DNA of 7,410 nucleotides from Waddliaceae bacterium (GTDB taxonomy: Bacteria > Chlamydiota > Chlamydiia > Chlamydiales > SLOH01), in contig SLOH01000102.1 in the NCBI GenBank assembly GCA_007132595.1, forward strand, positions 1-7,410, in the 5' to 3' direction. A model generated the notes under the pieces. It was not told the origin of the DNA. It was given only the letters and a program-made list of their open reading frames with translations, and searched no databases. Of this stretch, positions 1 to 5,624 are shown in pieces (positions within the stretch are counted from its first letter, which is position 1; each line of letters begins with the position of its first letter). The position numbers were made by a program, and so were the translations under genes.

Positions 1-1062
1 CAAAAAGGACTTTTTTACTCCGGACATCCGGTGACTGAAATGGAGGGGTGGCCAACGGAAAAAGTGATTTACCTACTCTATTTTGCCAAGGAGCCAGGCG
101 AGCAAGAACTTGAGGAGTTTACAAAAAAAATCCGCGATCGCGCGCACTTAAAGCAAGAGACCATTGAGGCAATTAGACGACTGCCAAGAGAAGGTCATCC
201 GATGAAGCTCTTTTCAGCCGCTCTTTTAATTACAGGAATGCTCGAGGGGCAAAACGATTACCAAGAAGATACATACAATCTCATTGCAAAACTTCCGCAG
301 GTTGCAGCGACCGTCATTAATCACCATGCAGGATGGGGGAAGACAAACGAAAGCAATCCCGAGCTTGGCTATATTGAGAACTTTGTTCATATGCTGAATC
401 TCCCACATGATTACGATAAAAATCTTGTCGATACCATGCGGCTATTTCACCTTTTGCATATGGATCATGGAGGGGGGAATCTCTCTGCTTTTGTCGGAAA
501 GGCGGTTGCCTCGGGACTTGAAGATCTCTACGGCTCACTTTCCTCAGCCATGTGCGCACTTGCAGGGCCAAGACACGGAAAAGCCAATCAAGACTGTCTT
601 GCCTTTGTTCAAGAAATTGTCGACACCTTAGGAGAAGATGTCGAGCAGGATAGATTGGAGCAGTATATTCGCGATCGATTGAAAGCTAAGAAGCTAGTCT
701 ACGGATTTGGTCATGCCGTTCTTCGAGTCGAAGACCCAAGAGCGACCACTTTCTACGAATTAAGTGCGCAAAAGTATCCCGATCACCCTTTAGTCAAAAT
801 CGCAAGTCTCCTACATGAAGCCGGACCCAAAGTGCTGAAGGAAAACCCCAAGATTCAAAACCCTTACCCAAATGTCGACGCCATTTCGGGAATCACCCTC
901 TATGCCGCAGGATTTGAATATCCTCAGTACTATACTGTACTCTTTGGGCTCTCAAGATGTATAGGGATTTCACGTCAGATTATTTATGAGCGACTCGAGG
1001 CAAGAGACGGCAAAGGAACGCCAATTGTCCGGCCAAAATATCTTTACAAAGCGCCCAAGTGA
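1..1062 (+). CDS. gltA: Citrate synthase, mitochondrial-type, 5' truncated by window edge
   Basis: Condenses acetyl-CoA and oxaloacetate to citrate, the entry step of the TCA cycle; cytoplasmic. The frame is open from base 1, and the residues before the first possible start (GTG at 31) already read KGLFYSGHPVTEMEG, which fits the family's early 'G.LxYRGxxI' strand, so the start lies outside the window. About 353 residues are visible, versus roughly 430 for the family. Catalytic landmarks are in order: MDHGGGNLSA (His codon 466-468), GPRHGKAN (His codon 574-576), GHAVLRVEDPR (from 709) and NVDAISG (Asp codon 877-879). These match the eukaryotic mitochondrial wording (DHEGGNVSA, GPLHGLAN, GHAVLRKTDPR, NVDAHSG) better than the NADH-regulated E. 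coli type. The C terminus looks complete. No clear intrinsic terminator follows. The family call is firm; the mitochondrial-type assignment is by eye. Confidence 0.95.
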   Translation, partial: QKGLFYSGHPVTEMEGWPTEKVIYLLYFAKEPGEQELEEFTKKIRDRAHLKQETIEAIRRLPREGHPMKLFSAALLITGMLEGQNDYQEDTYNLIAKLPQVAATVINHHAGWGKTNESNPELGYIENFVHMLNLPHDYDKNLVDTMRLFHLLHMDHGGGNLSAFVGKAVASGLEDLYGSLSSAMCALAGPRHGKANQDCLAFVQEIVDTLGEDVEQDRLEQYIRDRLKAKKLVYGFGHAVLRVEDPRATTFYELSAQKYPDHPLVKIASLLHEAGPKVLKENPKIQNPYPNVDAISGITLYAAGFEYPQYYTVLFGLSRCIGISRQIIYERLEARDGKGTPIVRPKYLYKAPK

Positions 1063-1105
1063 AACAGATGTGTGTTATAAGGAACCCCTGAATCCAATTG
1101 ATTTT

Positions 1106-1130
1106 CCTTGAAAAGTATTCACTATCAAGG
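1106..1130. repeat. Inverted repeat upstream of dcd, copy 1
   Basis: CCTTGA (1106-1111) and TCAAGG (1125-1130) are perfect 6-base arms around a 13-base centre. No T-run follows, so it does not look like an intrinsic terminator for the citrate synthase gene. A second CTTGA...TCAAG element lies at 1168-1188. An octamer TTATGCGC begins at 1134, just after this copy, and recurs inside the second copy at 1174, exactly 40 bases on. An operator is possible, but this is inference. Confidence 0.4.
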
Positions 1131-1167
1131 TGTTTATGCGCTAATTTGAAAATCCGAGTGATTTAAT

Positions 1168-1188
1168 CTTGAATTATGCGCAATCAAG
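1168..1188. promoter_or_regulatory. Inverted repeat upstream of dcd, copy 2, overlapping the -35
   Basis: CTTGAAT (1168-1174) faces AATCAAG (1182-1188) across 7 bases, with one mismatched pair. The left arm contains the TTGAAT proposed as the dcd -35 hexamer, so a protein bound here would block the polymerase. It shares CTTGA/TCAAG arms and the octamer TTATGCGC with the copy at 1106-1130. That makes a paired operator conceivable, with the regulator unknown. Confidence 0.35.
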
Positions 1189-1197
1189 CTGTAATCT
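1169..1197 (+). promoter_or_regulatory. Candidate sigma70-type promoter for dcd
   Basis: TTGAAT (1169-1174) is followed after 17 bases by TAATCT (1192-1197), matching 4 of 6 and 3 of 6 consensus positions. Transcription would begin near 1204, leaving a short leader of about 22 bases that still includes the ribosome binding site at 1214-1220. The hexamers are only moderate, so this rests mainly on spacing and placement. Confidence 0.35.
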
Positions 1198-1225
1198 GCT
1201 TTGCCCACTGAATAGGAGGGTGTTT

Positions 1226-1792
1226 ATGGGAATTTGTTCAGATAGATGGATTTTAGAAAAGTGCCGCAATGAGGAGATGATCTCTCCTTTTGAAGAGAGT
1301 CAGATCTCTACAAAAGATGGAATCAAAGTCATTTCATATGGAGTCTCATCTTACGGTTATGACATTCGCGTTTCAAATAAGTTTAAAATTTTTACAAATG
1401 TGTATGGAACGATCGTTGACCCTAAGAAATTCGACGCAAAAGGGCTGATAGAGATAGAGGATGACGTTTGTGTCATTCCTCCCAATAGCTTTGCGCTAGC
1501 AATCACTATGGAGTATTTTAAAATACCCGAAAACGTGATTACCGTCTGCGTGGGCAAGTCCACTTATGCAAGGTGCGGCATTATCGTTAACGTTACCCCT
1601 TTTGAGCCGGGATGGGAAGGATACGCTGTTTTGGAGATCTCCAATACCACCCCACTACCTGCAAAGATATATGCAGCTGAGGGAATTGCTCAGGTTCTCT
1701 TTTTTGAAGGAACTGAGCGCTGTATTCAGTCATATGCTGATAAGAAGGGAAAGTATCAAAAGCAGTTAGGGATGACGTTAGCTCAAGTTTAG
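1226..1792 (+). CDS. dcd: dCTP deaminase
   Basis: Deaminates dCTP to dUTP, supplying dUMP for thymidylate synthesis; a cytoplasmic homotrimer in the family. The protein is 188 residues, the normal length. Motifs are complete: [12 protein letters not shown] near the N terminus, VVDPK-like [15 protein letters not shown], the substrate loop GKSTYARCG (Ser and Arg), [22 protein letters not shown] carrying the catalytic Glu of 'VLE', and a C-terminal [11 protein letters not shown] lid. The start is the ATG at 1226 because AGGAGGG (1214-1220) lies 5 bases upstream and the protein then opens [13 protein letters not shown], like relatives that begin M(S)IKxDKWI. A longer reading from TTG at 1169 adds 19 unrelated residues and is rejected. 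It runs convergently into the oxidoreductase gene, 4 bases away. A bifunctional dCTP deaminase/dUTPase is possible in principle, but the overall wording is that of the monofunctional enzyme. Confidence 0.95.
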   Translation: MGICSDRWILEKCRNEEMISPFEESQISTKDGIKVISYGVSSYGYDIRVSNKFKIFTNVYGTIVDPKKFDAKGLIEIEDDVCVIPPNSFALAITMEYFKIPENVITVCVGKSTYARCGIIVNVTPFEPGWEGYAVLEISNTTPLPAKIYAAEGIAQVLFFEGTERCIQSYADKKGKYQKQLGMTLAQV

Positions 1793-1796
1793 GAGC

Positions 1797-2708
1797 CTAT
1801 TGCTCGGCTAAAATATCTCTGCAAAGCGCTTTAGCAAAATAGGCGTGATATAAAAGCCCCTTAGACCCCATTCCTGTGATGACAAAATGCCCGTGCGCAA
1901 GTCTTTTTACAAGAGGCAGATGATCCGGAGCTGCCACGCGGATACCCGCTTGGCAGCTGATAACCTCAGCGTCCATCAAGGCCGGGTACATTTTTTCAAG
2001 ATATGGCATTAAATAGTTCACTGCATATTCTATATCCGGTTCATAGCTCTCAAACTCTCTTTCAAACGTAGCGCCAAGCGTTGCAGTCTCCCCATGACAA
2101 ATTAGGTACGCCTTTGAGTTTAAGGGAACTTTCAAGGGAGCAAGACCCTCCGGCCACTTGAGCGTTAATGTCTGTCCTTTGATTAATTTTAATGGAAGAT
2201 CCGGAAGCAGCTTAGTTGAGCTTGCGCCCGTTGCATAGATGACATAATCAGCGGGCGTATTCTCATAAGTAAAAGTAACCCCGATCGCCTCACATGCGCG
2301 CCAAAGGTTTTGCAGATACTGCTTTGTATTCACGACAATACCAGACTCGATAAAGATCCCGTCCTCCATTAAGTGGACATCATCATGTAACTTCGCGCTC
2401 TTTTTAAACTCCTCCATTTGATCATTAGAAAGAGCTTTGCGGTGGATCCCTGTTTTTTGATAGGTATCCTTTCCCGCTACATTCAGAAGTTCAGTCGCTT
2501 CCCTGTACGCCTCTCGTCCAAAGCGACTGAGTTTTGCGCGCATCCCTCCAAATGTATGTAAAAGACCGGCAGAGACCCCGGATGCTCCATTGCCAATGCC
2601 ATTTGGGTCGATAAGGGTCACCTCAAGATGAGGCGCGCTTTTTTTTACATACCACGCAACTGCCAGGCCGCAAAATCCGGCGCCTAAAATGGAAATTTTT
2701 TTATTCAT
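1797..2708 (-). CDS. FAD-dependent oxidoreductase, DAO family, resembling the MnmC oxidase domain
   Basis: 303 residues. The N terminus has the FAD dinucleotide fold: GAGFCG at 9-14, an acidic Asp34 ending strand 2 (LIDP), then GNGASGVSAGLLH at 39-51. An IYATGASS segment follows in the middle. The C-terminal part has GIRVAAPDHLPLV (from 255) and GMGSKGLL (from 279), plus YLICHGETATLGATF. These echo the C-terminal oxidase half of MnmC (GxRxAxxDhLPxV, GlGSRGL, GYLxP...lGATy), which removes the carboxymethyl group from cmnm5(s2)U34 of tRNA. No methyltransferase half is present. ThiO-like amino-acid oxidase is the alternative. I chose ATG 2708 because the FAD motif follows at the usual distance and a good promoter lies at 2794-2823. 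The longer GTG start (2786) would sit at the predicted transcript start and add 26 residues of poor fit. No clear Shine-Dalgarno precedes the ATG. Confidence 0.85.
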   Translation of the reverse strand: MNKKISILGAGFCGLAVAWYVKKSAPHLEVTLIDPNGIGNGASGVSAGLLHTFGGMRAKLSRFGREAYREATELLNVAGKDTYQKTGIHRKALSNDQMEEFKKSAKLHDDVHLMEDGIFIESGIVVNTKQYLQNLWRACEAIGVTFTYENTPADYVIYATGASSTKLLPDLPLKLIKGQTLTLKWPEGLAPLKVPLNSKAYLICHGETATLGATFEREFESYEPDIEYAVNYLMPYLEKMYPALMDAEVISCQAGIRVAAPDHLPLVKRLAHGHFVITGMGSKGLLYHAYFAKALCRDILAEQ

Positions 2709-2793
2709 AAGATGAAATTTAAGTCTATCAGCACTGTTGGGACCTTTGAAAATAAACCTACATTTAGGCTTTTTTAAGAGATTCACTTACAAG

Positions 2794-2823
2794 AGTATAA
2801 CCATATTTATGATAATTTGTAAA
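2794..2823 (-). promoter_or_regulatory. Promoter for the FAD oxidoreductase gene
   Basis: On the minus strand, TTTACA (2823-2818) and TATACT (2799-2794) each match the sigma70 consensus at 5 of 6 positions, with an 18-base spacer. The predicted start near 2787 gives a leader of about 78 bases to ATG 2708. It also argues against the upstream GTG at 2786 as the translation start. Confidence 0.5.
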
Positions 2824-2833
2824 AAAAGTGCAG

Positions 2834-3007
2834 ATGAATATTTTCTCACTTAAAGTCTTTTGTTTAAATGATAGCCTGACTCGAATTGATTTGTTTCTGC
2901 TTGCGCTCCTGCTCAGAGGACCAATTCAATTCAGTTGCTCAGGGGTTCCACGTGTATCGGGGTTACTAAAAAACAATCTTTCTGTACAATCCGTAGTTAA
3001 GAATTGA
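2834..3007 (+). CDS. Doubtful small ORF, 57 codons, upstream of the PhnP-like gene
   Basis: An ATG at 2834 opens 57 codons that close with TGA at 3005-3007, 14 bases before the PhnP-like start and just before its ribosome binding site. The product would begin MNIFSLKVFCLNDSLTR and contain a short hydrophobic run, IDLFLLALLL, too brief for a confident membrane span. There is no clear Shine-Dalgarno before the ATG, the frame runs through the hairpin at 2883-2932, and it covers the likely promoter at 2963-2990. An open frame this long arises by chance fairly often (about 6% per fixed frame under equal codon use). I list it as a possible leader peptide or chance ORF. I do not recognise it. Confidence 0.15.
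   Translation: MNIFSLKVFCLNDSLTRIDLFLLALLLRGPIQFSCSGVPRVSGLLKNNLSVQSVVKN
2883..2932. repeat. Imperfect inverted repeat / hairpin in the intergenic region
   Basis: GAATTGATTTG (2883-2893) pairs with CAATTCAATTC (2922-2932) at 10 of 11 positions. Inside it, TCTG (2896-2899) can pair with CAGA (2914-2917), leaving a 14-base loop. No T-run follows the right arm, so it is not a typical terminator. It could be a small palindromic dispersed element or a structured leader. Confidence 0.45.
2963..2990 (+). promoter_or_regulatory. Candidate promoter for the PhnP-like gene
   Basis: TACAAT (2985-2990) matches the -10 consensus at 5 of 6 positions. The -35 is weak: TTACTA (2963-2968) at 16-base spacing. 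The predicted start near 2997 leaves a leader of about 25 bases that contains the AGAGGA ribosome binding site at 3009-3014. Confidence 0.4.
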
Positions 3008-3021
3008 CAGAGGAAAACAAA

Positions 3022-3801
3022 ATGGATGGTCTTTTTACGATGCTTGGAACCGCGGGATCGCTTGGCATCCCTGTCGTTGGCTGTTCATGTTCTGTTTGCC
3101 TCTCGCACCATCCGCACGATCAGCGTCTTAGGCCATCTGCTATGCTTGAGGTTGGCGGAAAGCGGATTGTGATCGATACGGGCCCGGACTTTAGAGAGCA
3201 GGCGCTGCACTTCAATATCAATCGATTGGACGGGGTGATTTACACCCACGCCCATAATGACCACACGGCGGGGTTTGATGATTTGCGCGCCTACCGCATC
3301 TTTGATAAACGCCCGATTTCATGCCTTCTTTCAAAGGAAACAGCTGATGATTTGAGAAGGCGGTATGCGTATATCTTCGAGCCGCAAGACCCTGAAAAAC
3401 TGCTTTCGAAGGTGGAGCTTCAAATTCTTCCCTCGGATCGAGGGGAGTGTACATTTTTGGGACTGACATTTCGCTACCTTTCATATGAGCAGGCGGGGAT
3501 GCGGGTCAATGGGTTTCGCTTCGGAAACCTTGCCTACCTCACAGATCTGAAACACTACCCCGAAACGATTTTTGATGACTTAAAGGGAGTGGAGACCTTG
3601 ATAGTAAGCGCGCTGCGTCATGAGCCGTCGCCTTTTCATTTAAGTGTGGAAGAGGCGAGCGCTTTTGCCGATCGAGTGGGGGCGAAAAAGACGTTCTTTA
3701 ACCATATTGGCCACGAACTTGCCCATGAGGAGACAAATGCGCGTCTCCCATCTCATATTCGCCTCTCTTACGATCGCTTGCGTATTCCGTTTACGATGTA
3801 A
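3022..3801 (+). CDS. phnP: PhnP-like metallo-beta-lactamase-fold hydrolase
   Basis: 259 residues, the usual PhnP size. A predicted cytoplasmic metal-dependent phosphodiesterase-type hydrolase. E. coli PhnP cleaves 5-phosphoribosyl 1,2-cyclic phosphate, but no other phn gene is here, so the substrate is unknown. Visible features: GTAGSLGIPVVGC at the N terminus; Cys21, Cys23 and Cys26 (GCSCSVC), which with His231 would form PhnP's structural zinc site; metal motif HAHNDH at 76-81; Asp175 in YLTD; His206; and NHIGH with His228 and His231. There is no His between 82 and 177, so the third metal-motif His (H143 in E. coli) is absent. The ATG at 3022 is chosen for AGAGGA (3009-3014) 7 bases upstream. 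TTG at 3004 would place that site inside the gene. The stop is 2 bases from the convergent transporter gene. Confidence 0.88.
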   Translation: MDGLFTMLGTAGSLGIPVVGCSCSVCLSHHPHDQRLRPSAMLEVGGKRIVIDTGPDFREQALHFNINRLDGVIYTHAHNDHTAGFDDLRAYRIFDKRPISCLLSKETADDLRRRYAYIFEPQDPEKLLSKVELQILPSDRGECTFLGLTFRYLSYEQAGMRVNGFRFGNLAYLTDLKHYPETIFDDLKGVETLIVSALRHEPSPFHLSVEEASAFADRVGAKKTFFNHIGHELAHEETNARLPSHIRLSYDRLRIPFTM

Positions 3802-3803
3802 AA

Positions 3804-5576
3804 TTATGGGTGAAGCGGCCAAAAATACATGAGCAGCGGAATAGCGGCGACTGTAATAATAACCTCAAGCGGAAGCCCAAGCCTCCAGTAATCGCCGAAT
3901 CTGTAACCACCGGCTCCCATGACAAGCGCATTTGATTGATGTCCGATAGGCGTAAGAAAGGCGCAAGACGATCCAATGGCAACGCTCATTAAAAAGGGAT
4001 CGATGGAGGCGCCAATGCCGTCTGCAACATTGACGGCAATCGGAGCCATTAAAATCGCTGCAGCTCCATTATTAATTACATCTGAAAGAAACATTGTGAA
4101 AACTAAAATTATACCCAAGAGAACAAAGTCCGGAAGCATGTATTTGTAATGAATGAGGTTACTGGCAAGGGTTTCAGCGGCACCTGATGTTTCAAATACA
4201 TGGCCAACAGGAATGAGCGCTCCGAGTAAGATGATGATCGGCCATTCGATGTTTTCGTACGCTTTTTTTAACGATACAAGCCCTGTTAAAATCATGGCTA
4301 AAGCAGTTAGTGCAAATGCGATTTCTACAGGAAGTAGGCCGAGGACATTGACGCCAATAGCAAAAATGAAGAGAAGAGAGGCGAGGATGAGCCTTCTGGG
4401 CTTGAGTTGAATGCCACGATCTGCAAGAGGAAGGAGCTCAAGTTCGTTTAGAAGGGTGTTAAGATCGTTTTCTGTGCCTCGCAGCAGAAGGACATCGCCA
4501 ACTCGAAGAGAGATGTTGTTAAATCTTCCATACAGTCTCTTTCCCTGCCTGGCGATGGCAAGCAGGTTGACTCCAAAGCGTTTCCATAAAAAGAGTCGGC
4601 TGGCTGTCTTTCCCGAAATTGAGGATGCAGTGGTAATCACAGTCTCCATTGTAATGGTATCGGAATCCGGAGCGGGGTTATCAAGCTCTTTATCGGTTAC
4701 AAGTTGAACACCGGCTTTTTGAATCAGCATCTCAAGCACTTCTGTATTACACTCGACAATCAATAGGTCATTTGCTTTAAGGGAAAAATTTTTGGATCTG
4801 GGTTTTTGGTTTTTCCCTCGTCGAATGATCCCGAGAATAGAAATTTCACCGTCGGTAAAGTTCTCAAACTCCTCAAGGGTCATTTCAGCGACTTTTGACT
4901 CTTTGAGGATTTTGATTTCTGTTGTATAGGTTGCAATTTCAAACATTTCATCTGTTGCCCCTGGTTCGCGCCTTAAGGGAATGAGTCTAAATCCGATGAG
5001 CACGATAAACGCAATGCCGGCAAGGGCGACCCCTAGGCCGACCGGCGCAAAGTCAAACATTTTAAAAGGCACGCCTGTAATATCTCCTCGAAATCCGGCG
5101 ATAATGACGTTAGGGGGAGTGCCGATTAGGGTAATCATACCACCCAATAGAGAGCCGAAGGAGAGCGGCATTAAGAGAAGTGAGGGGGAGATATTTTTTT
5201 TCTTACATGCCTGCATGGCAATTGGGAGTAGGACGGCAATTGCGCCAATATTATTGATAAAGCCTGAAATCAGTGTGACAAGTATGGTGAAACCGGCAAG
5301 TTGGATATAGGGATTATCTCCAAGTTTTCCAAGACCTCTTGCGACTGTATTGATGAGGCCTGAACTGACAAGTCCGGCGCCGATGACAAGGACGGCTGCG
5401 ACTGTAACGACAACCGGATGGCCAAAACCTAAAAACGCTTCTCGTGATGGGATCAATCCAAGAAGAACACACGCCATTAGCGTTATTAGAGACACAACGT
5501 CGTACCGCCACTTACCCCAGATAAAAAGGAAAAGGGCGCAGGATAAAATAAGAGAAATAGTGACTTGCTCGTTCAA
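3804..5576 (-). CDS. SLC13-family permease with two TrkA-C domains
   Basis: 590 residues, inner-membrane secondary carrier of the SLC13/DASS group, probably moving an anion such as a dicarboxylate or sulfate with a cation; the substrate cannot be told from sequence. Layout: an N-terminal membrane half (about 1-200) with SGFINN (104-109) and LIGTPPNVI (150-158); two soluble TrkA-C/RCK_C-like domains (about 212-292 and 303-382, the second with GVNLLAIARQG and LRVGDVLLLRGTEND); and a C-terminal membrane half (about 394-590) with the matching SDVINN (498-503) and TPIGHQSNALV (542-552). The two NN hairpins mark the internal repeat of this fold. Translation appears to start at TTG 5576: an in-frame TAA lies 5 codons upstream, no ATG or GTG intervenes, and the next ATG (residue 34) would delete the first membrane segment. 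It follows dps by 48 bases, possibly one transcript. Confidence 0.93.
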   Translation of the reverse strand: MNEQVTISLILSCALFLFIWGKWRYDVVSLITLMACVLLGLIPSREAFLGFGHPVVVTVAAVLVIGAGLVSSGLINTVARGLGKLGDNPYIQLAGFTILVTLISGFINNIGAIAVLLPIAMQACKKKNISPSLLLMPLSFGSLLGGMITLIGTPPNVIIAGFRGDITGVPFKMFDFAPVGLGVALAGIAFIVLIGFRLIPLRREPGATDEMFEIATYTTEIKILKESKVAEMTLEEFENFTDGEISILGIIRRGKNQKPRSKNFSLKANDLLIVECNTEVLEMLIQKAGVQLVTDKELDNPAPDSDTITMETVITTASSISGKTASRLFLWKRFGVNLLAIARQGKRLYGRFNNISLRVGDVLLLRGTENDLNTLLNELELLPLADRGIQLKPRRLILASLLFIFAIGVNVLGLLPVEIAFALTALAMILTGLVSLKKAYENIEWPIIILLGALIPVGHVFETSGAAETLASNLIHYKYMLPDFVLLGIILVFTMFLSDVINNGAAAILMAPIAVNVADGIGASIDPFLMSVAIGSSCAFLTPIGHQSNALVMGAGGYRFGDYWRLGLPLEVIITVAAIPLLMYFWPLHP

Positions 5577-5624
5577 TTTCTTGCCCGTTTAACACTTTTT
5601 ATCAAAAGCAAACAATTACGACCG

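Larger units (their letters stand above)
2709..3021. other. Divergent intergenic region, 313 bases
   Basis: This spacer separates the oxidoreductase gene (-) from the PhnP-like gene (+). It holds a leftward promoter (2794-2823), an imperfect hairpin (2883-2932), two near-identical decamers TGCTCAGAGG (2910) and TGCTCAGGGG (2936), an 11-mer TCAGGGGTTCC (2939-2949) that reappears inverted at 1081-1091, a rightward promoter (2963-2990), and a doubtful 57-codon frame (2834-3007). No tRNA or other recognisable RNA gene is seen. Confidence 0.7.

Noticed and set aside
31..33. GTG as the start of citrate synthase
   Set aside because: The frame is open to base 1 and the preceding residues fit the family, so the gene begins outside the window.
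1106..1130. Inverted repeat as a terminator of the citrate synthase gene
   Set aside because: Arms are only 6 bases, the loop is 13, and no T-run follows.
1169..1225. TTG start extending dcd by 19 residues
   Set aside because: A strong AGGAGGG 5 bases before ATG 1226 and the family N terminus fix the start at 1226. The extension overlaps the likely promoter.
2709..2786. GTG 2786 start extending the FAD oxidoreductase by 26 residues
   Set aside because: The FAD motif expects a start at ATG 2708, and the best promoter would begin transcription at about 2787, leaving no leader.
3004..3021. TTG 3004 start for the PhnP-like gene
   Set aside because: The Shine-Dalgarno AGAGGA at 3009-3014 serves ATG 3022 and would lie inside the coding region.
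3022..3801. Phosphonate (C-P lyase) pathway inferred from the PhnP-like gene
   Set aside because: No other phn gene is present and a metal ligand is missing, so only the fold can be claimed.
4153..5310. Several plus-strand open frames (4153-4410, 4411-4707, 4981-5310) opposite the transporter
   Set aside because: The minus strand carries a continuous, domain-complete SLC13 protein. These are shadows rich in Arg, Ser and Pro.
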